Positions 17,272-24,252 of a DNA stretch of 24,369 bases are shown here, piece after piece. The stretch is from Polaromonas sp. UBA5171 (GTDB lineage: Bacteria > Pseudomonadota > Gammaproteobacteria > Burkholderiales > Burkholderiaceae_C). Every line of letters begins with the position of its first letter. Position 1 is the stretch's first letter. Where the stretch lies: contig DHWX01000029.1 of NCBI GenBank assembly GCA_002413395.1, positions 98,030 through 122,398 on the forward strand, read 5' to 3'. The notes beneath the pieces are model-generated. The model was not told the DNA's origin, did not search any database, and saw only the letters and a list, made by a program, of their open reading frames with translations. A program made the translations under genes and the position numbers.

Positions 17272-18035
17272 GGTAGCGTCGCCATTCTGTCTGTCAAAAT
17301 TTCGCTCCAGTATAAAGGTTGGAATTGCCAGGAAGGAGCCGTTTTTTCAACATTCTGACCGAGGTGAAAAACGAACTCGGAGCGACTGATTTCAGCCGCT
17401 CCCAGCGATGCCAGATGCCGGGTGTTCTGCTGGCAATCAATCATTGAAATGCACTGAGCGCGGCAAAAAGCCACCAGAGCAGCCAGTGCCATTTTGGAGG
17501 CGTCGGTGTGGTGTGCAAACATCGATTCACCAAACACCATGCGGCCCAGATTGACACAGTACAGCCCTCCAACGAGTTGGCCTGCGACCCATGTTTCCAC
17601 GCTGTGGGCGTGACCGGCCCGATGCATTGCGGTATAGGCCCGTACCATGTCTGGAACAATCCAGGTGCCAGGCTTCCCGTCACGGAGGGTGCTGGCACAG
17701 GCACCAATGACCTGCTCGAACGCGCAGTCAAACCTGATTTCACACTTCGGATTGCTTAGAAAATGAATCAGGCTTTTCCGCAGTGACCGGTGCAGCCTGA
17801 AGCTTCTGGTCTGTAATACCATGCGCGGATCAGGGCTCCACCACAGTACCGGCTGGCCCAGACTGAACCAGGGAAAAATTCCCAACGCGTAGGCCTGAAC
17901 CAACGTAGGCACATCAAGCGACGCGCCGGCGGCCAGCAAGCCGGGAGCGGGGTCTTGGTGTCCCCAAGCGTTTACCAAAGGCGGAAAACTTTCTCCGGTA
18001 GCAAGCCATTGCACCGAACGCGTCGGTTTTTCCAT
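17268..18035 (-). CDS. aat: Leucyl/phenylalanyl-tRNA--protein transferase Aat
   Basis: Adds Leu or Phe from aminoacyl-tRNA to N-terminal Lys or Arg, creating N-degrons read by ClpS. The 255-aa protein has FPPLVNAWGHQDPAPGLLAAGASLD, the family motif ALGIFPWFSLGQPVLWWSPDPRMVL, DGKPGTWIVPDMVRAYTAMHRAGHAHSVETW and GQLVGGLYCVNLGRMVFGESMFAHHTDASKMAL. It is coupled to bpt by a 4-nt overlap. The 294-nt gap upstream to tRNA-Asn is AT-rich with no supportable gene. Confidence 0.95.
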   Translation of the reverse strand: MEKPTRSVQWLATGESFPPLVNAWGHQDPAPGLLAAGASLDVPTLVQAYALGIFPWFSLGQPVLWWSPDPRMVLQTRSFRLHRSLRKSLIHFLSNPKCEIRFDCAFEQVIGACASTLRDGKPGTWIVPDMVRAYTAMHRAGHAHSVETWVAGQLVGGLYCVNLGRMVFGESMFAHHTDASKMALAALVAFCRAQCISMIDCQQNTRHLASLGAAEISRSEFVFHLGQNVEKTAPSWQFQPLYWSEILTDRMATLP

Positions 18036-18311
18036 GACTCAAAATATCCTTGGCATGATGCGTCAAAACAGATGTGTCTTGGCAGGCATGTTCAGATGGT
18101 AGCTGAACCGGTGCTTCAGTAGAGCCAAATGGGCTAAGCGCAAAAAAACGGATTTTCGCTTGATTGCTACACATATGCTAGAAAAATGCGTTATAAAAAA
18201 ACAAGGACATGACAAAAATTTTTATTGGCAAACACCAAAGTGTGGCGATCGCCCTTTCCCAAAAGAACACTTTTCCAAAAACCAAGGTTTAAGAATCGGA
18301 AAAATTAACGC

Positions 18312-18317
18312 TATAAT
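18312..18317 (+). promoter_or_regulatory. -10 element (TATAAT) of the tRNA-Asn promoter
   Basis: A perfect TATAAT lies 12 nt before the tRNA 5' end. A weak -35 (TTTAAG, about 18288-18293) sits 18 nt upstream. The preceding 18036-18311 stretch shows nothing else that I can support. Confidence 0.6.
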
Positions 18318-18329
18318 TTGAGGCTGTAT

Positions 18330-18405
18330 TCCTCAATAGCTCAGTTGGTAGAGCGCCGGACTGTTAATCCGTAGGTCCCTGGTTCGAGCCCAGGTTGAGG
18401 AGCCA
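18330..18405 (+). tRNA. tRNA-Asn (anticodon GTT)
   Basis: The 76-nt cloverleaf has acceptor TCCTCAA/TTGAGGA, D arm GCTCAGTTGGTAGAGC, anticodon loop CTGTTAA giving GTT, variable loop AGGTC, T arm CCTGG-TTCGAGC-CCAGG, discriminator G and encoded CCA. It matches bacterial tRNA-Asn, including the usual 27:43 mismatch. Its 3' part from 18361 is the attL core of the integrated element, so the 3' half here may have been supplied by the element. Confidence 0.98.
18361..18381 (+). repeat. attL core (direct repeat copy 1, inside tRNA-Asn)
   Basis: 21 nt starting CTGTTAATCC in the anticodon loop and ending GGTCCCTG in the T arm. It is identical to 24349-24369. The base before differs (A here, C there), which marks the repeat's left boundary. 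The anticodon loop is a common crossover site for tyrosine integrases. Confidence 0.92.
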
Positions 18406-18413
18406 TATAAAAC

Positions 18414-18450
18414 AAGGGCTTGCGCGTGAGTGCAGGCCTTTCGTCTTTCT
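18414..18450 (+). terminator. Likely intrinsic terminator after tRNA-Asn
   Basis: AAGGGCTTGC (18414-18423) pairs with GCAGGCCTT (18432-18440) with one bulged G and an 8-nt loop, followed by a T-rich tail TCGTCTTTCT. It lies between the tRNA and the 3' end of the integrase and could also serve the opposing genes weakly. Confidence 0.45.
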
Positions 18451-19498
18451 AAACGTGACGAAAACGTGACAAGTCCACCACGTTCCGCCCTCCTCCTGCA
18501 TTGCGCTCAATTCGAGACGCTGCGGACAACAAATTTTCTGTTGCAAACTTGGCATACCGATCCACCATAATCCGCGACTTCCAGCCACCCAGGTCTTTCA
18601 GTTCATCGCAAGACGTTCCCGCCTGACGATGCCATGAGGCCCACGTATGGCGCAGGTCATGGAACCGAAAGTCCTCGATACCGGAAGTCTTCAACGCGGT
18701 ATGCCATGCAGTATTGGAAATCTGCCAGCGTATCGGCTCACCTTCATAGGTGAAGCAATGCGTCAGACTCTTGCCAATCTGCTCCCTCAAGACTTCAATC
18801 GCATCTTCATTTAACGGTACTCCCCGAGGCGTGCCGTTCTTGGTCTTGTTCAGCCAGGCCGTATGCCTGTTCAGATCGACCCGGCTCCACTCCAGACCCG
18901 TTATCTCAGCCGCACGGCAGCCTGTTGCCAGGGCAAACCGCACCAGGGCCGCCAGGTGTGGCGCACAGAAGCAGATCAATCGATCCGCTTCCTCATGCGT
19001 CAGCCAGCGGTCCCGCTCGACCTCACCGCCCAGGAGCCGGATTTTCGGAAAGTTATCGATCCACTGCCATTCGTCGCGCGCCATCCGTAGAAGGCTGCGC
19101 ATCGTGGACAGATACCGATTCACCGTCGCGGGCTTGTTGCCTTTCTTGAGCTCACCCTGGACGACGGACCACACCACATCCCCATTGATCTGGTTCAGCA
19201 TCATCGACCCCAGGTAAGGATCAAGAAAGCGGCAAATCCGCTGCACATCCGAAAAACTTCTCAGCGTCCGTTTCAGTTCGAGATACCGGACAACGGCTTC
19301 TTGCCAACTGCGTTGGGGCTTGATGCCAAAGTGAGTCTCCCGATACGCATCCAGCTTTAACTTGGCTAGATAGGCTTCGGCATCCTCCTTGACGTCAGTC
19401 CCAGCGCTTTGGCGTACTCTTTTGCCGTTGGGGAGCGTTGCATTGATCCACCAGAAGCCGGAATCGGGCCTCTTGTAGATTCCTTCATTACGGGCCAT
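18449..19498 (-). CDS. Tyrosine-recombinase integrase of the tRNA-Asn element
   Basis: A site-specific recombinase expected to integrate and, with a directionality factor, excise the element. The 349 aa comprise an N-terminal arm-binding region (GIYKRPDSGFWWINATLPNGKRVRQSAGT), a SAM-like core-binding domain at about 65-155 and a catalytic domain with Arg195 (ATGCRAAEITGLEW), Lys218/220 (KTKNGTPRGVPL), His280-x-x-Arg283 (FHDLRHTWASW), Trp306 in the usual His/Trp position (LGGWKSRIMVDRY) and nucleophile Tyr315. All catalytic residues are present, so it is probably active. The stop is 44 nt from the tRNA. Its 5' end overlaps the upstream HTH gene by 133 nt, and its last codons contain candidate arm sites. 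Confidence 0.95.
   Translation of the reverse strand: MARNEGIYKRPDSGFWWINATLPNGKRVRQSAGTDVKEDAEAYLAKLKLDAYRETHFGIKPQRSWQEAVVRYLELKRTLRSFSDVQRICRFLDPYLGSMMLNQINGDVVWSVVQGELKKGNKPATVNRYLSTMRSLLRMARDEWQWIDNFPKIRLLGGEVERDRWLTHEEADRLICFCAPHLAALVRFALATGCRAAEITGLEWSRVDLNRHTAWLNKTKNGTPRGVPLNEDAIEVLREQIGKSLTHCFTYEGEPIRWQISNTAWHTALKTSGIEDFRFHDLRHTWASWHRQAGTSCDELKDLGGWKSRIMVDRYAKFATENLLSAASRIERNAGGGRNVVDLSRFRHV
18451..18471. repeat. Two AAACGTGAC repeats near attL, candidate integrase arm sites
   Basis: AAACGTGACG at 18451-18460 and AAACGTGACA at 18462-18471 lie 70 nt from the attL core, inside the last integrase codons. The same 10-mer occurs near attR at 24294-24303. Short repeats of this kind flanking both cores resemble lambda-type arm-binding sites. 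Confidence 0.5.
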
Positions 19499-19707
19499 AA
19501 ATTCTCCTTTCCGGCCCGCCTTCGCTCACCCTTATGTTCGTCGAGCCAGGCGTCCAAGTCAACCCGGTCATAAACGCAACGCCGCCCCAGCCGGATAAAA
19601 GGCACATCCAGTTGATTGAGAAGCGTCGCGCCGATGCCCAGATAGACCGCCGCCTGATCCTTGGACAGACAACGCACGGGCGGCAAAGGCAGACCTGATT
19701 CGTCCAC
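19366..19707 (-). CDS. Helix-turn-helix protein, excisionase/AlpA-like
   Basis: A 113-aa protein with an N-terminal MerR-like/excisionase HTH at about 13-57 (LSKDQAAVYLGIGATLLNQLDVPFIRLGRRCVYDRVDLDAWLDEH), a layout typical of recombination directionality factors and AlpA-type regulators. GTG start at 19707, one base after the rep stop. The C-terminal part from about residue 70 is charged, unrecognised, and overlaps the integrase start by 133 nt in another frame; that overlap is unusual. It probably controls integrase direction or transcription. Confidence 0.75.
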   Translation of the reverse strand: MDESGLPLPPVRCLSKDQAAVYLGIGATLLNQLDVPFIRLGRRCVYDRVDLDAWLDEHKGERRRAGKENLWPVMKESTRGPIPASGGSMQRSPTAKEYAKALGLTSRRMPKPI

Positions 19708-19708
19708 G

Positions 19709-21064
19709 TCAGTCGCCTTTTGATGCCCGGCGGTAAGCAGCCGCGCCGGTGCCGTCCTTGGGATGTTTCAGTTCGGCGGATAACACGGCCTCATTGATGG
19801 CGGTATTGAAGCCACGCGCCTTGACCGCGATGCGCCTGGCAACCAACTGGCTGTAGGTCATGCCCTCATTGGCCGCTATCGACGAGTAATGCGCATGCAT
19901 CGAGCGCAACAGGCTTTGAACCGCCAGGTTCGGGTCATCCAGTCCATACATGGCCATGTAGGACGTGATCGCCCCAAGCGCCACGGACACCAGCCGCCAT
20001 TCCTCGGGCGGGCGGGCATTGCTGCAACGCGCCAGGAGAACACTGTTGGCACTTTGCCAGTCCACCGAGGCCAGGTCCTCCCACAGCGGATGCATGGGCC
20101 AGCGCGACCGGGTGGCATCATCGGGATTGGGAATGGTCAGGCGCAGCCATTGCGTGCTGGCATAGCGCCAGAGGCCGTTCAGGTTGTCCAGGACGCTCTC
20201 CAGGGAGCTCAACTGCAATTGCTTGAGTACCTCCCGTTTGAGCTCAAATTCAAGCCGCCAGACGGTTTCCCCGGATTTCCATCCGGCCGGCAGCCACAGC
20301 AGCATGGCCCAGTCCTTGCCGCTCTGAATGATTTCTCGGGTCTTGTCATACAACCGGGCCGCAATCACGCCACCCATGCCAATGCTCCAGCCGGTGAAGT
20401 GCTGATCCTTGGAATGGTTCTGGATTTCACTGGCACGCGTGACCCAAGCCGAGCGATCCCAGGAATCCATCAGGTACTCAGAAACAAAATCAGCCGCCAG
20501 ATCGATCCGGCTGACCAGGATGATGCCCGTGAGCTTGCCAAGGTCAGCCAGCAGCGCCTTGAGTTCTTCCAGGACGACTATGGGGCCTTTGTGGGCCAGA
20601 TACTCAGCCGAGACCTTGACGTAGGCCATGGGCAGCTTCTTGCCGGGGCGAGACAACTGGATGCGGTAGGCGTTGTCATCCAGGACAAACGGGAACACGC
20701 CCGCGCCCTTGTCCTTCACTTCGAAGACATGGGAGGCCAGGACGTATTGGGCTTGGGCCTGCACTTCGGGTTGTTCCGATTGAGCCAGTGTTTTGAGGTC
20801 TTTGAGGGCCTTGAAAACATGGTCATGGAGGACACCAGGAAACGACAGGTACAAACTGTCCACCGCTACGCGGAGCAGCCGGAAACCCTTCTCTTTTATG
20901 TTTTTGCTGTTATAGGGTGCTGTGTTACTAGGCGGCGCACCCGAAATACCTTCCGACCCGGATTCGCCGGCGGGCGCTGCGCGCCGCCCTGTCGAATCCG
21001 GGTCGGCTGGCTTGGGGTCATGGGAAGTGCCAGCAGGTTTGCCAGCATTGAACGATGTAGACAT
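19709..21064 (-). CDS. Replication initiation factor (Rep_trans / phage rolling-circle initiator-like)
   Basis: A 451-aa protein that resembles the replication initiation factor family found in small plasmids, filamentous phages and integrative elements. It has LLRVAVDSLYLSFPG (62-76), SRIDLAADF (185-193), ARLYDKTREI (236-245) and VWRLEFELKREVL (268-280), which look like the RxDxxxD, LYxK and RxEx(L/F) signatures of that family. If active it would nick one strand and start rolling-circle copying of the excised circle. The first 55 residues are low-complexity, and their codons form a perfect inverted repeat at 20953-21006. AAAGG lies 7 nt before ATG 21064. The exact catalytic tyrosine is not assigned. 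Confidence 0.75.
   Translation of the reverse strand: MSTSFNAGKPAGTSHDPKPADPDSTGRRAAPAGESGSEGISGAPPSNTAPYNSKNIKEKGFRLLRVAVDSLYLSFPGVLHDHVFKALKDLKTLAQSEQPEVQAQAQYVLASHVFEVKDKGAGVFPFVLDDNAYRIQLSRPGKKLPMAYVKVSAEYLAHKGPIVVLEELKALLADLGKLTGIILVSRIDLAADFVSEYLMDSWDRSAWVTRASEIQNHSKDQHFTGWSIGMGGVIAARLYDKTREIIQSGKDWAMLLWLPAGWKSGETVWRLEFELKREVLKQLQLSSLESVLDNLNGLWRYASTQWLRLTIPNPDDATRSRWPMHPLWEDLASVDWQSANSVLLARCSNARPPEEWRLVSVALGAITSYMAMYGLDDPNLAVQSLLRSMHAHYSSIAANEGMTYSQLVARRIAVKARGFNTAINEAVLSAELKHPKDGTGAAAYRRASKGD
20953..21006. repeat. Perfect 14-bp inverted repeat at the 5' end of rep (candidate replication origin hairpin)
   Basis: CCGACCCGGATTCG (20953-20966) is the exact reverse complement of 20993-21006. 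The 26-nt loop is itself GC-rich and can fold further (GGCGGGCGC against GCGCGCCGCC). It lies in codons of about residues 20-38 of Rep. Rolling-circle initiators often nick in a hairpin in or beside their own gene, so a double-strand origin is possible. A small invading repeat or chance GC-rich coding are alternatives. Confidence 0.6.
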
Positions 21065-21160
21065 TTGAAATCCTTTCCGTGCCAGCTTGCCGAATTGGCT
21101 CTGGTCGGAAATCGATTAAAAACATGTCAACTCTTTCTGACGACGCCGTAAAAAAGGTTT

Positions 21161-22051
21161 TTAGGGGGTGGACAAGGCCAGTCCACGCCGCTGGAAGGCG
21201 CGGTATTCCGCAAGGCGCTTGGACAGGTTTTTTACGTCATCGATGCGATTGGCGTGGGGATCGATCCCCGCTTCATTGCACAGGTCCAGGATTTCCCTGT
21301 GTTTCATAGTGGCAAGAAGCCCAGCTTGATCTAGGAAGGCGAAGGCCAAGTACAAGGCCTTGTGACGAATTTTCCCTTTGTAGGGTGGCCGCTGCAGATG
21401 GGCTCCGACGTCCTCCGTGAACTTGTGATCCCCTTCCGTATGGGCATCAGCAAATCGCTGCTTAAAGTACGGGATTGCGAACAAGATGCGCTTGTCGATC
21501 TGAACGGCTTTGCCGAACGCTTTGTCATTCCCGGACTTGGCTTGGGCCACCAGGGATGTGAGCCTTTCGCCATGAACCATGACTGATAGCGATTGATGAA
21601 AACTCGCCAGGAAGGCCATCATGAAGCACTGCGTGAATTCCGTGGATTTCTTTTTTTCCTCAAGGGACATTGCATTGAACACCTCTTCGGCGCGCTTTTG
21701 TTCACCTGGTGTTTTGGGGAGTTCAAATGCCTCCCCTGCGAACTTCAAATCATTGATCGCGTCCTGGACAAACTCGGCCCGACCCTCAGGGGAAAGCGAA
21801 ACCAGTTCGGAATCCAGTTGTTTGATTTCGTCAACGCTGAGGAACGCCCGGATCATCATCTTGCCGATGGAGGCCTCGTTTTGGTAGAGCTCTGGATAGT
21901 TTTCGATCTTGAGGCCCGTGATCCATCGGGAAAACATCGGGGGAAAACGCACGTAGCCATCTTCCGACTCGATGTGCTGGAGCAGCCAAGCCCAATCGGG
22001 GGCCATCGCACGGATGAATCGAACCGCTGAGGCTTGGTCAATAAACTGCAT
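21161..22051 (-). CDS. Uncharacterised 296-aa protein D of the element
   Basis: I do not recognise a family. The 296-aa protein is predominantly helical by appearance, with a hydrophobic stretch at about 146-162 (CFMMAFLASFHQSLSVMV) too broken by polar residues to be a sure membrane helix, and a charged C-terminus (HREILDLCNEAGIDPHANRIDDVKNLSKRLAEYRAF) resembling a small helical domain. It lies between the cargo and rep, with a 96-nt gap to rep, in the same direction. It could be an accessory replication or copy-control factor, or cargo. The start (ATG 22051) has only a weak ribosome site. Confidence 0.7.
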   Translation of the reverse strand: MQFIDQASAVRFIRAMAPDWAWLLQHIESEDGYVRFPPMFSRWITGLKIENYPELYQNEASIGKMMIRAFLSVDEIKQLDSELVSLSPEGRAEFVQDAINDLKFAGEAFELPKTPGEQKRAEEVFNAMSLEEKKKSTEFTQCFMMAFLASFHQSLSVMVHGERLTSLVAQAKSGNDKAFGKAVQIDKRILFAIPYFKQRFADAHTEGDHKFTEDVGAHLQRPPYKGKIRHKALYLAFAFLDQAGLLATMKHREILDLCNEAGIDPHANRIDDVKNLSKRLAEYRAFQRRGLALSTP

Positions 22052-22069
22052 CCACAGGATGCTACATCT

Positions 22070-22207
22070 TCACTGATATGAGTGACCGCAAAGATAGCGG
22101 AAGTATCCCTTGTCTAACTCAATCTGGCGTAACCGCCATTCCAAGTCGGCGCTGATTCCCTTTAAGAACGTCGTCGCTGTACGAACATCTTTAGGAGGAC
22201 CTATCAC
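22070..22207 (-). CDS. Putative 45-aa small ORF between E and D
   Basis: A GTG at 22207 preceded by GGGAG with 7-nt spacing opens a 45-codon frame ending TGA at 22070. The product is amphipathic and charged (MIGPPKDVRTATTFLKGISA at 1-20; a helix-like DLEWRLRQIELDKGYFRYLC at 21-40). It begins 23 nt after the E stop and ends 18 nt before the D start, so it fills the gap as an operon member would. Its frame differs from that of E, so it is not a simple read-through. No family is recognised. Confidence 0.45.
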   Translation of the reverse strand: MIGPPKDVRTATTFLKGISADLEWRLRQIELDKGYFRYLCGHSYQ

Positions 22208-22230
22208 ACGTTCACTCCCTACCCAGACGA

Positions 22231-22680
22231 CTACGATTCAACGACTCGAATAAGACAACCCCTTAGAATTGAATTTGCCATCCCAGCGGTAATCATTTTC
22301 GGTTTCATTTGAGTTGATCGATCACGTCCTTGAATAAGCGCATGTGCTGGATTGTCCATTTGATTTGGAATCCCAATTATGGGGTCCTCAACAATATCGA
22401 CGACAACTTCAGCCGAGGTGTTAGCGGCACATTGTGTCCGTACGAACCCTGTTTTTACTGTTGCGGTCGCCCCGACCCTCCTGCCAGCCATTCCATTGGT
22501 GCCTGCAGCATTCAAATCACGCTGAAAAATCATTAGGATGTGCTCATACGGCAGAACACTCAGACGACTCACAGACACATCAGTCTGCATGAACGCGCTC
22601 TTGCTTGCGCGCTTTTGCTTTTCATCCCAAAACGGTTCATGTAAAGCGCGAACCAAGCTGTCATCGTCATCGACCGTCAT
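22231..22680 (-). CDS. Uncharacterised small protein E (149 aa) of the cargo operon
   Basis: Function unknown. The N-terminus DSLVRALHEPFWDEKQKRASKSAF...VSRLSV resembles a widespread small-protein pattern that I recall, in which a short opening (about LLRxVHPxF) is followed by (T)SxAF and LSV. The C-terminal part has EDP (98-100) and DNPAHALIQG (109-118), close to a DPxPxNPAHAxI motif of uncharacterised proteins in accessory regions. Its ATG overlaps the F stop as ATGA, so E and F are translationally coupled and probably act together. The codon usage is AT-richer than in the housekeeping genes. Confidence 0.72.
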   Translation of the reverse strand: MTVDDDDSLVRALHEPFWDEKQKRASKSAFMQTDVSVSRLSVLPYEHILMIFQRDLNAAGTNGMAGRRVGATATVKTGFVRTQCAANTSAEVVVDIVEDPIIGIPNQMDNPAHALIQGRDRSTQMKPKMITAGMANSILRGCLIRVVES

Positions 22681-23465
22681 GAAAACTGCGTAATGGGCAG
22701 AAGGTTGGATTCCAACTCTGGCAGCAGAAGCAACTTTTTAAGTTTCGGCGCTTCATTGAGTTCGAAAACCCTTTCGTCGCCGGTCAACTCACTGAAATAG
22801 GTTATTTTCTTTTCCCCAAACTCAAGGTCAGAGACTTGGTCCGCCGCGTCCACCCAGTTCAAAACCACATGCCCTTCGTGCGTCATAAATACACTGGCTT
22901 GAGGAGGCGCAATCCGCGTGCGGTGCATAAAGGCATCAAAATTTGTCAACGACTCATTCCGTAGCGGCAAGCCATGCCCAGAGTCCCACCCTACAGGAAG
23001 CAGAGAAAAATTGCGCAAACGGGATACCCCATCCTGCCCGACAACACGCGTCGTTTCCGCGCTCAGTACGTCAAGAAGGGAGACCTTACTTTCCACCACG
23101 TACGGATCCGCGAATGCACTGACAGAGGACTTTGAGAACGAGCCGTCAAAACGGGACTCCGATGGAGAAATTGAGAATGCGCGTAGGCTATTTAGGGGCT
23201 GTTCGAGATCAATTTGCAGTTTCCCATTGGCGTATGTTGGGCCTTCAATCTGGAACGTGTTTCCCGCAGCAGCAGACGTTGAGATAGCGAGCGCAGCAAC
23301 GCCCGCTTGAATGAAACTAATCAGATTGATCCCTCTGGGCTGTGGCCTCGACGTTCGGCGCACCGGTCCTGGTCTCGTCTCTTGTCGTACAAGTCCGCGA
23401 TCCACCCACGCGGAAAGCCGAAAAGACTGGAATTGGTCAAGACCGCTGAAAAAGATCGTTGCCAT
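22677..23465 (-). CDS. Uncharacterised protein F with a GWD motif and a hydrophobic segment
   Basis: Function unknown. ATG 23465 is preferred because GGAG lies 6 nt upstream; ATG 23477 would add 4 residues. Numbering from 23477, residues 20-49 are Arg-rich and 50-72 (INLISFIQAGVAALAISTSAAAG) are hydrophobic, like a signal-anchor or displaced signal peptide with an AxA-like end. The main domain has LRNFSLLPVGWDSGHGLPL (154-172), then APPQASVFMTHEGHVVLNW and VSDLEFGEKKITYF. This matches a pattern I recall in small uncharacterised proteins: LPxGWDGxG, then a PxPxxxGGxxLEW-like strand and an IEF-like strand. F overlaps G by 29 nt and E by 4 nt. Confidence 0.72.
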   Translation of the reverse strand: MATIFFSGLDQFQSFRLSAWVDRGLVRQETRPGPVRRTSRPQPRGINLISFIQAGVAALAISTSAAAGNTFQIEGPTYANGKLQIDLEQPLNSLRAFSISPSESRFDGSFSKSSVSAFADPYVVESKVSLLDVLSAETTRVVGQDGVSRLRNFSLLPVGWDSGHGLPLRNESLTNFDAFMHRTRIAPPQASVFMTHEGHVVLNWVDAADQVSDLEFGEKKITYFSELTGDERVFELNEAPKLKKLLLLPELESNLLPITQFS

Positions 23466-24063
23466 TCTCGACTCCATTTAGACTTTTAAGCTTTCTCAGG
23501 TTATTCACTACAGAGACAAACACCGTATCAGGGAGCTGTACACGAACAACGCCTTCAACATAGAGCTTCTTGAGGTTTGTCATTGCTAGCAGGGAAAATG
23601 GCGACGCATAGAAAAAATCGATACACGAAGCTAAGGGGTTGAATGATGCTCTGAAAAAATTTGCCTCCAATGCTACCGCTTGTTCAGGTTCTTCCGTAAG
23701 TTGAAACGGTTCAGGCATGTTCGCTATTCCTGTTGGCATCATCTTTAAAATTTCGCCAACAAAGTTCTTAGCTGAATGGTTTGATATGCGAATATCAAGC
23801 AGGGCTCGGGGTGTTACACCGTCGATGCGCGTCTGGACAAAAAGAAGCCGTATAAATGATGCCGATTCGATTAGACAAAATCCATCCGCTACGAACTTTC
23901 TATCCGGCGCACTGGCCTGCACAAGGTCGAGGTTGAGTTTGACCGCTGCCTTCTGCCCTAAGGCTGCGTCTTCGACGGAGGTAACCTGTACTTCAAGTGG
24001 AGACCCCTCACCTTCCATATTGGAAGAAGATGGCCCTGTTTGGATCTTCTTACGTTGCGCCAT
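23437..24063 (-). CDS. Uncharacterised protein G, first gene of the cargo operon; possible internal duplication
   Basis: Function unknown. ATG 24063 (MAQRKK) gives 208 aa; a TTG at 24078 would add five residues. After a polar N-terminus there are two similar halves (numbered from 24078): about 65-113 (DGFCLIESASFIRLLFV...LLDIRISNHSAKNFVGEILKM) and 139-198 (ANFFRASFNPLASCIDFFY...VVRVQLPDTVFVSVVNNLRKL). Each has hydrophobic strands, a loop, then a strand and helix. The strand-SxxxAKxxxxxL element resembles DUF3467-type small proteins, but only weakly. It leads the cargo operon and overlaps the start of F, so the three products are likely made together. Confidence 0.68.
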   Translation of the reverse strand: MAQRKKIQTGPSSSNMEGEGSPLEVQVTSVEDAALGQKAAVKLNLDLVQASAPDRKFVADGFCLIESASFIRLLFVQTRIDGVTPRALLDIRISNHSAKNFVGEILKMMPTGIANMPEPFQLTEEPEQAVALEANFFRASFNPLASCIDFFYASPFSLLAMTNLKKLYVEGVVRVQLPDTVFVSVVNNLRKLKSLNGVENGNDLFQRS

Positions 24064-24074
24064 GTGCGTGTTTC

Positions 24075-24182
24075 TCAAGGTTGCAATTCAACAAAAGGGG
24101 CAGACCGTTGCTCATCGTGCATATTAACCCGTGTTGTCTCAGGAATCGGCTGCTCTAAAAATCTAGTAGCTACACGACTCAC
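24075..24182 (-). CDS. Possible short ORF (35 codons) upstream of G
   Basis: A frame open from just after a stop near 24230 runs through GTG 24182 to TGA 24075, overlapping the TTG start region of G. The product would begin MSRVATRFLEQPIPETTRVN. There is no clear ribosome site. It may be a leader peptide, the remnant of a gene truncated at the element end, or chance. The rest of 24079-24348 holds candidate arm sites and presumably the promoter of G. Confidence 0.25.
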   Translation of the reverse strand: MSRVATRFLEQPIPETTRVNMHDEQRSAPFVELQP

Positions 24183-24252
24183 ATTGGCGTCTATCGTTGC
24201 TGTAATGAAGCCAACCGCAGTTGGCCCGTATCAGTCAACCGGGAGCCGCCTC

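Noticed and set aside
21125..21130. TTGACA on the minus strand between D and rep as a -35 for rep
   Set aside because: No acceptable -10 hexamer lies 16-18 nt downstream. A rep promoter here is possible but unsupported.
22330..22536. A 68-codon plus-strand frame opposite E
   Set aside because: It lies entirely opposite E. The minus-strand frame has a coupled start and motif-like blocks, and the plus frame has no ribosome site.
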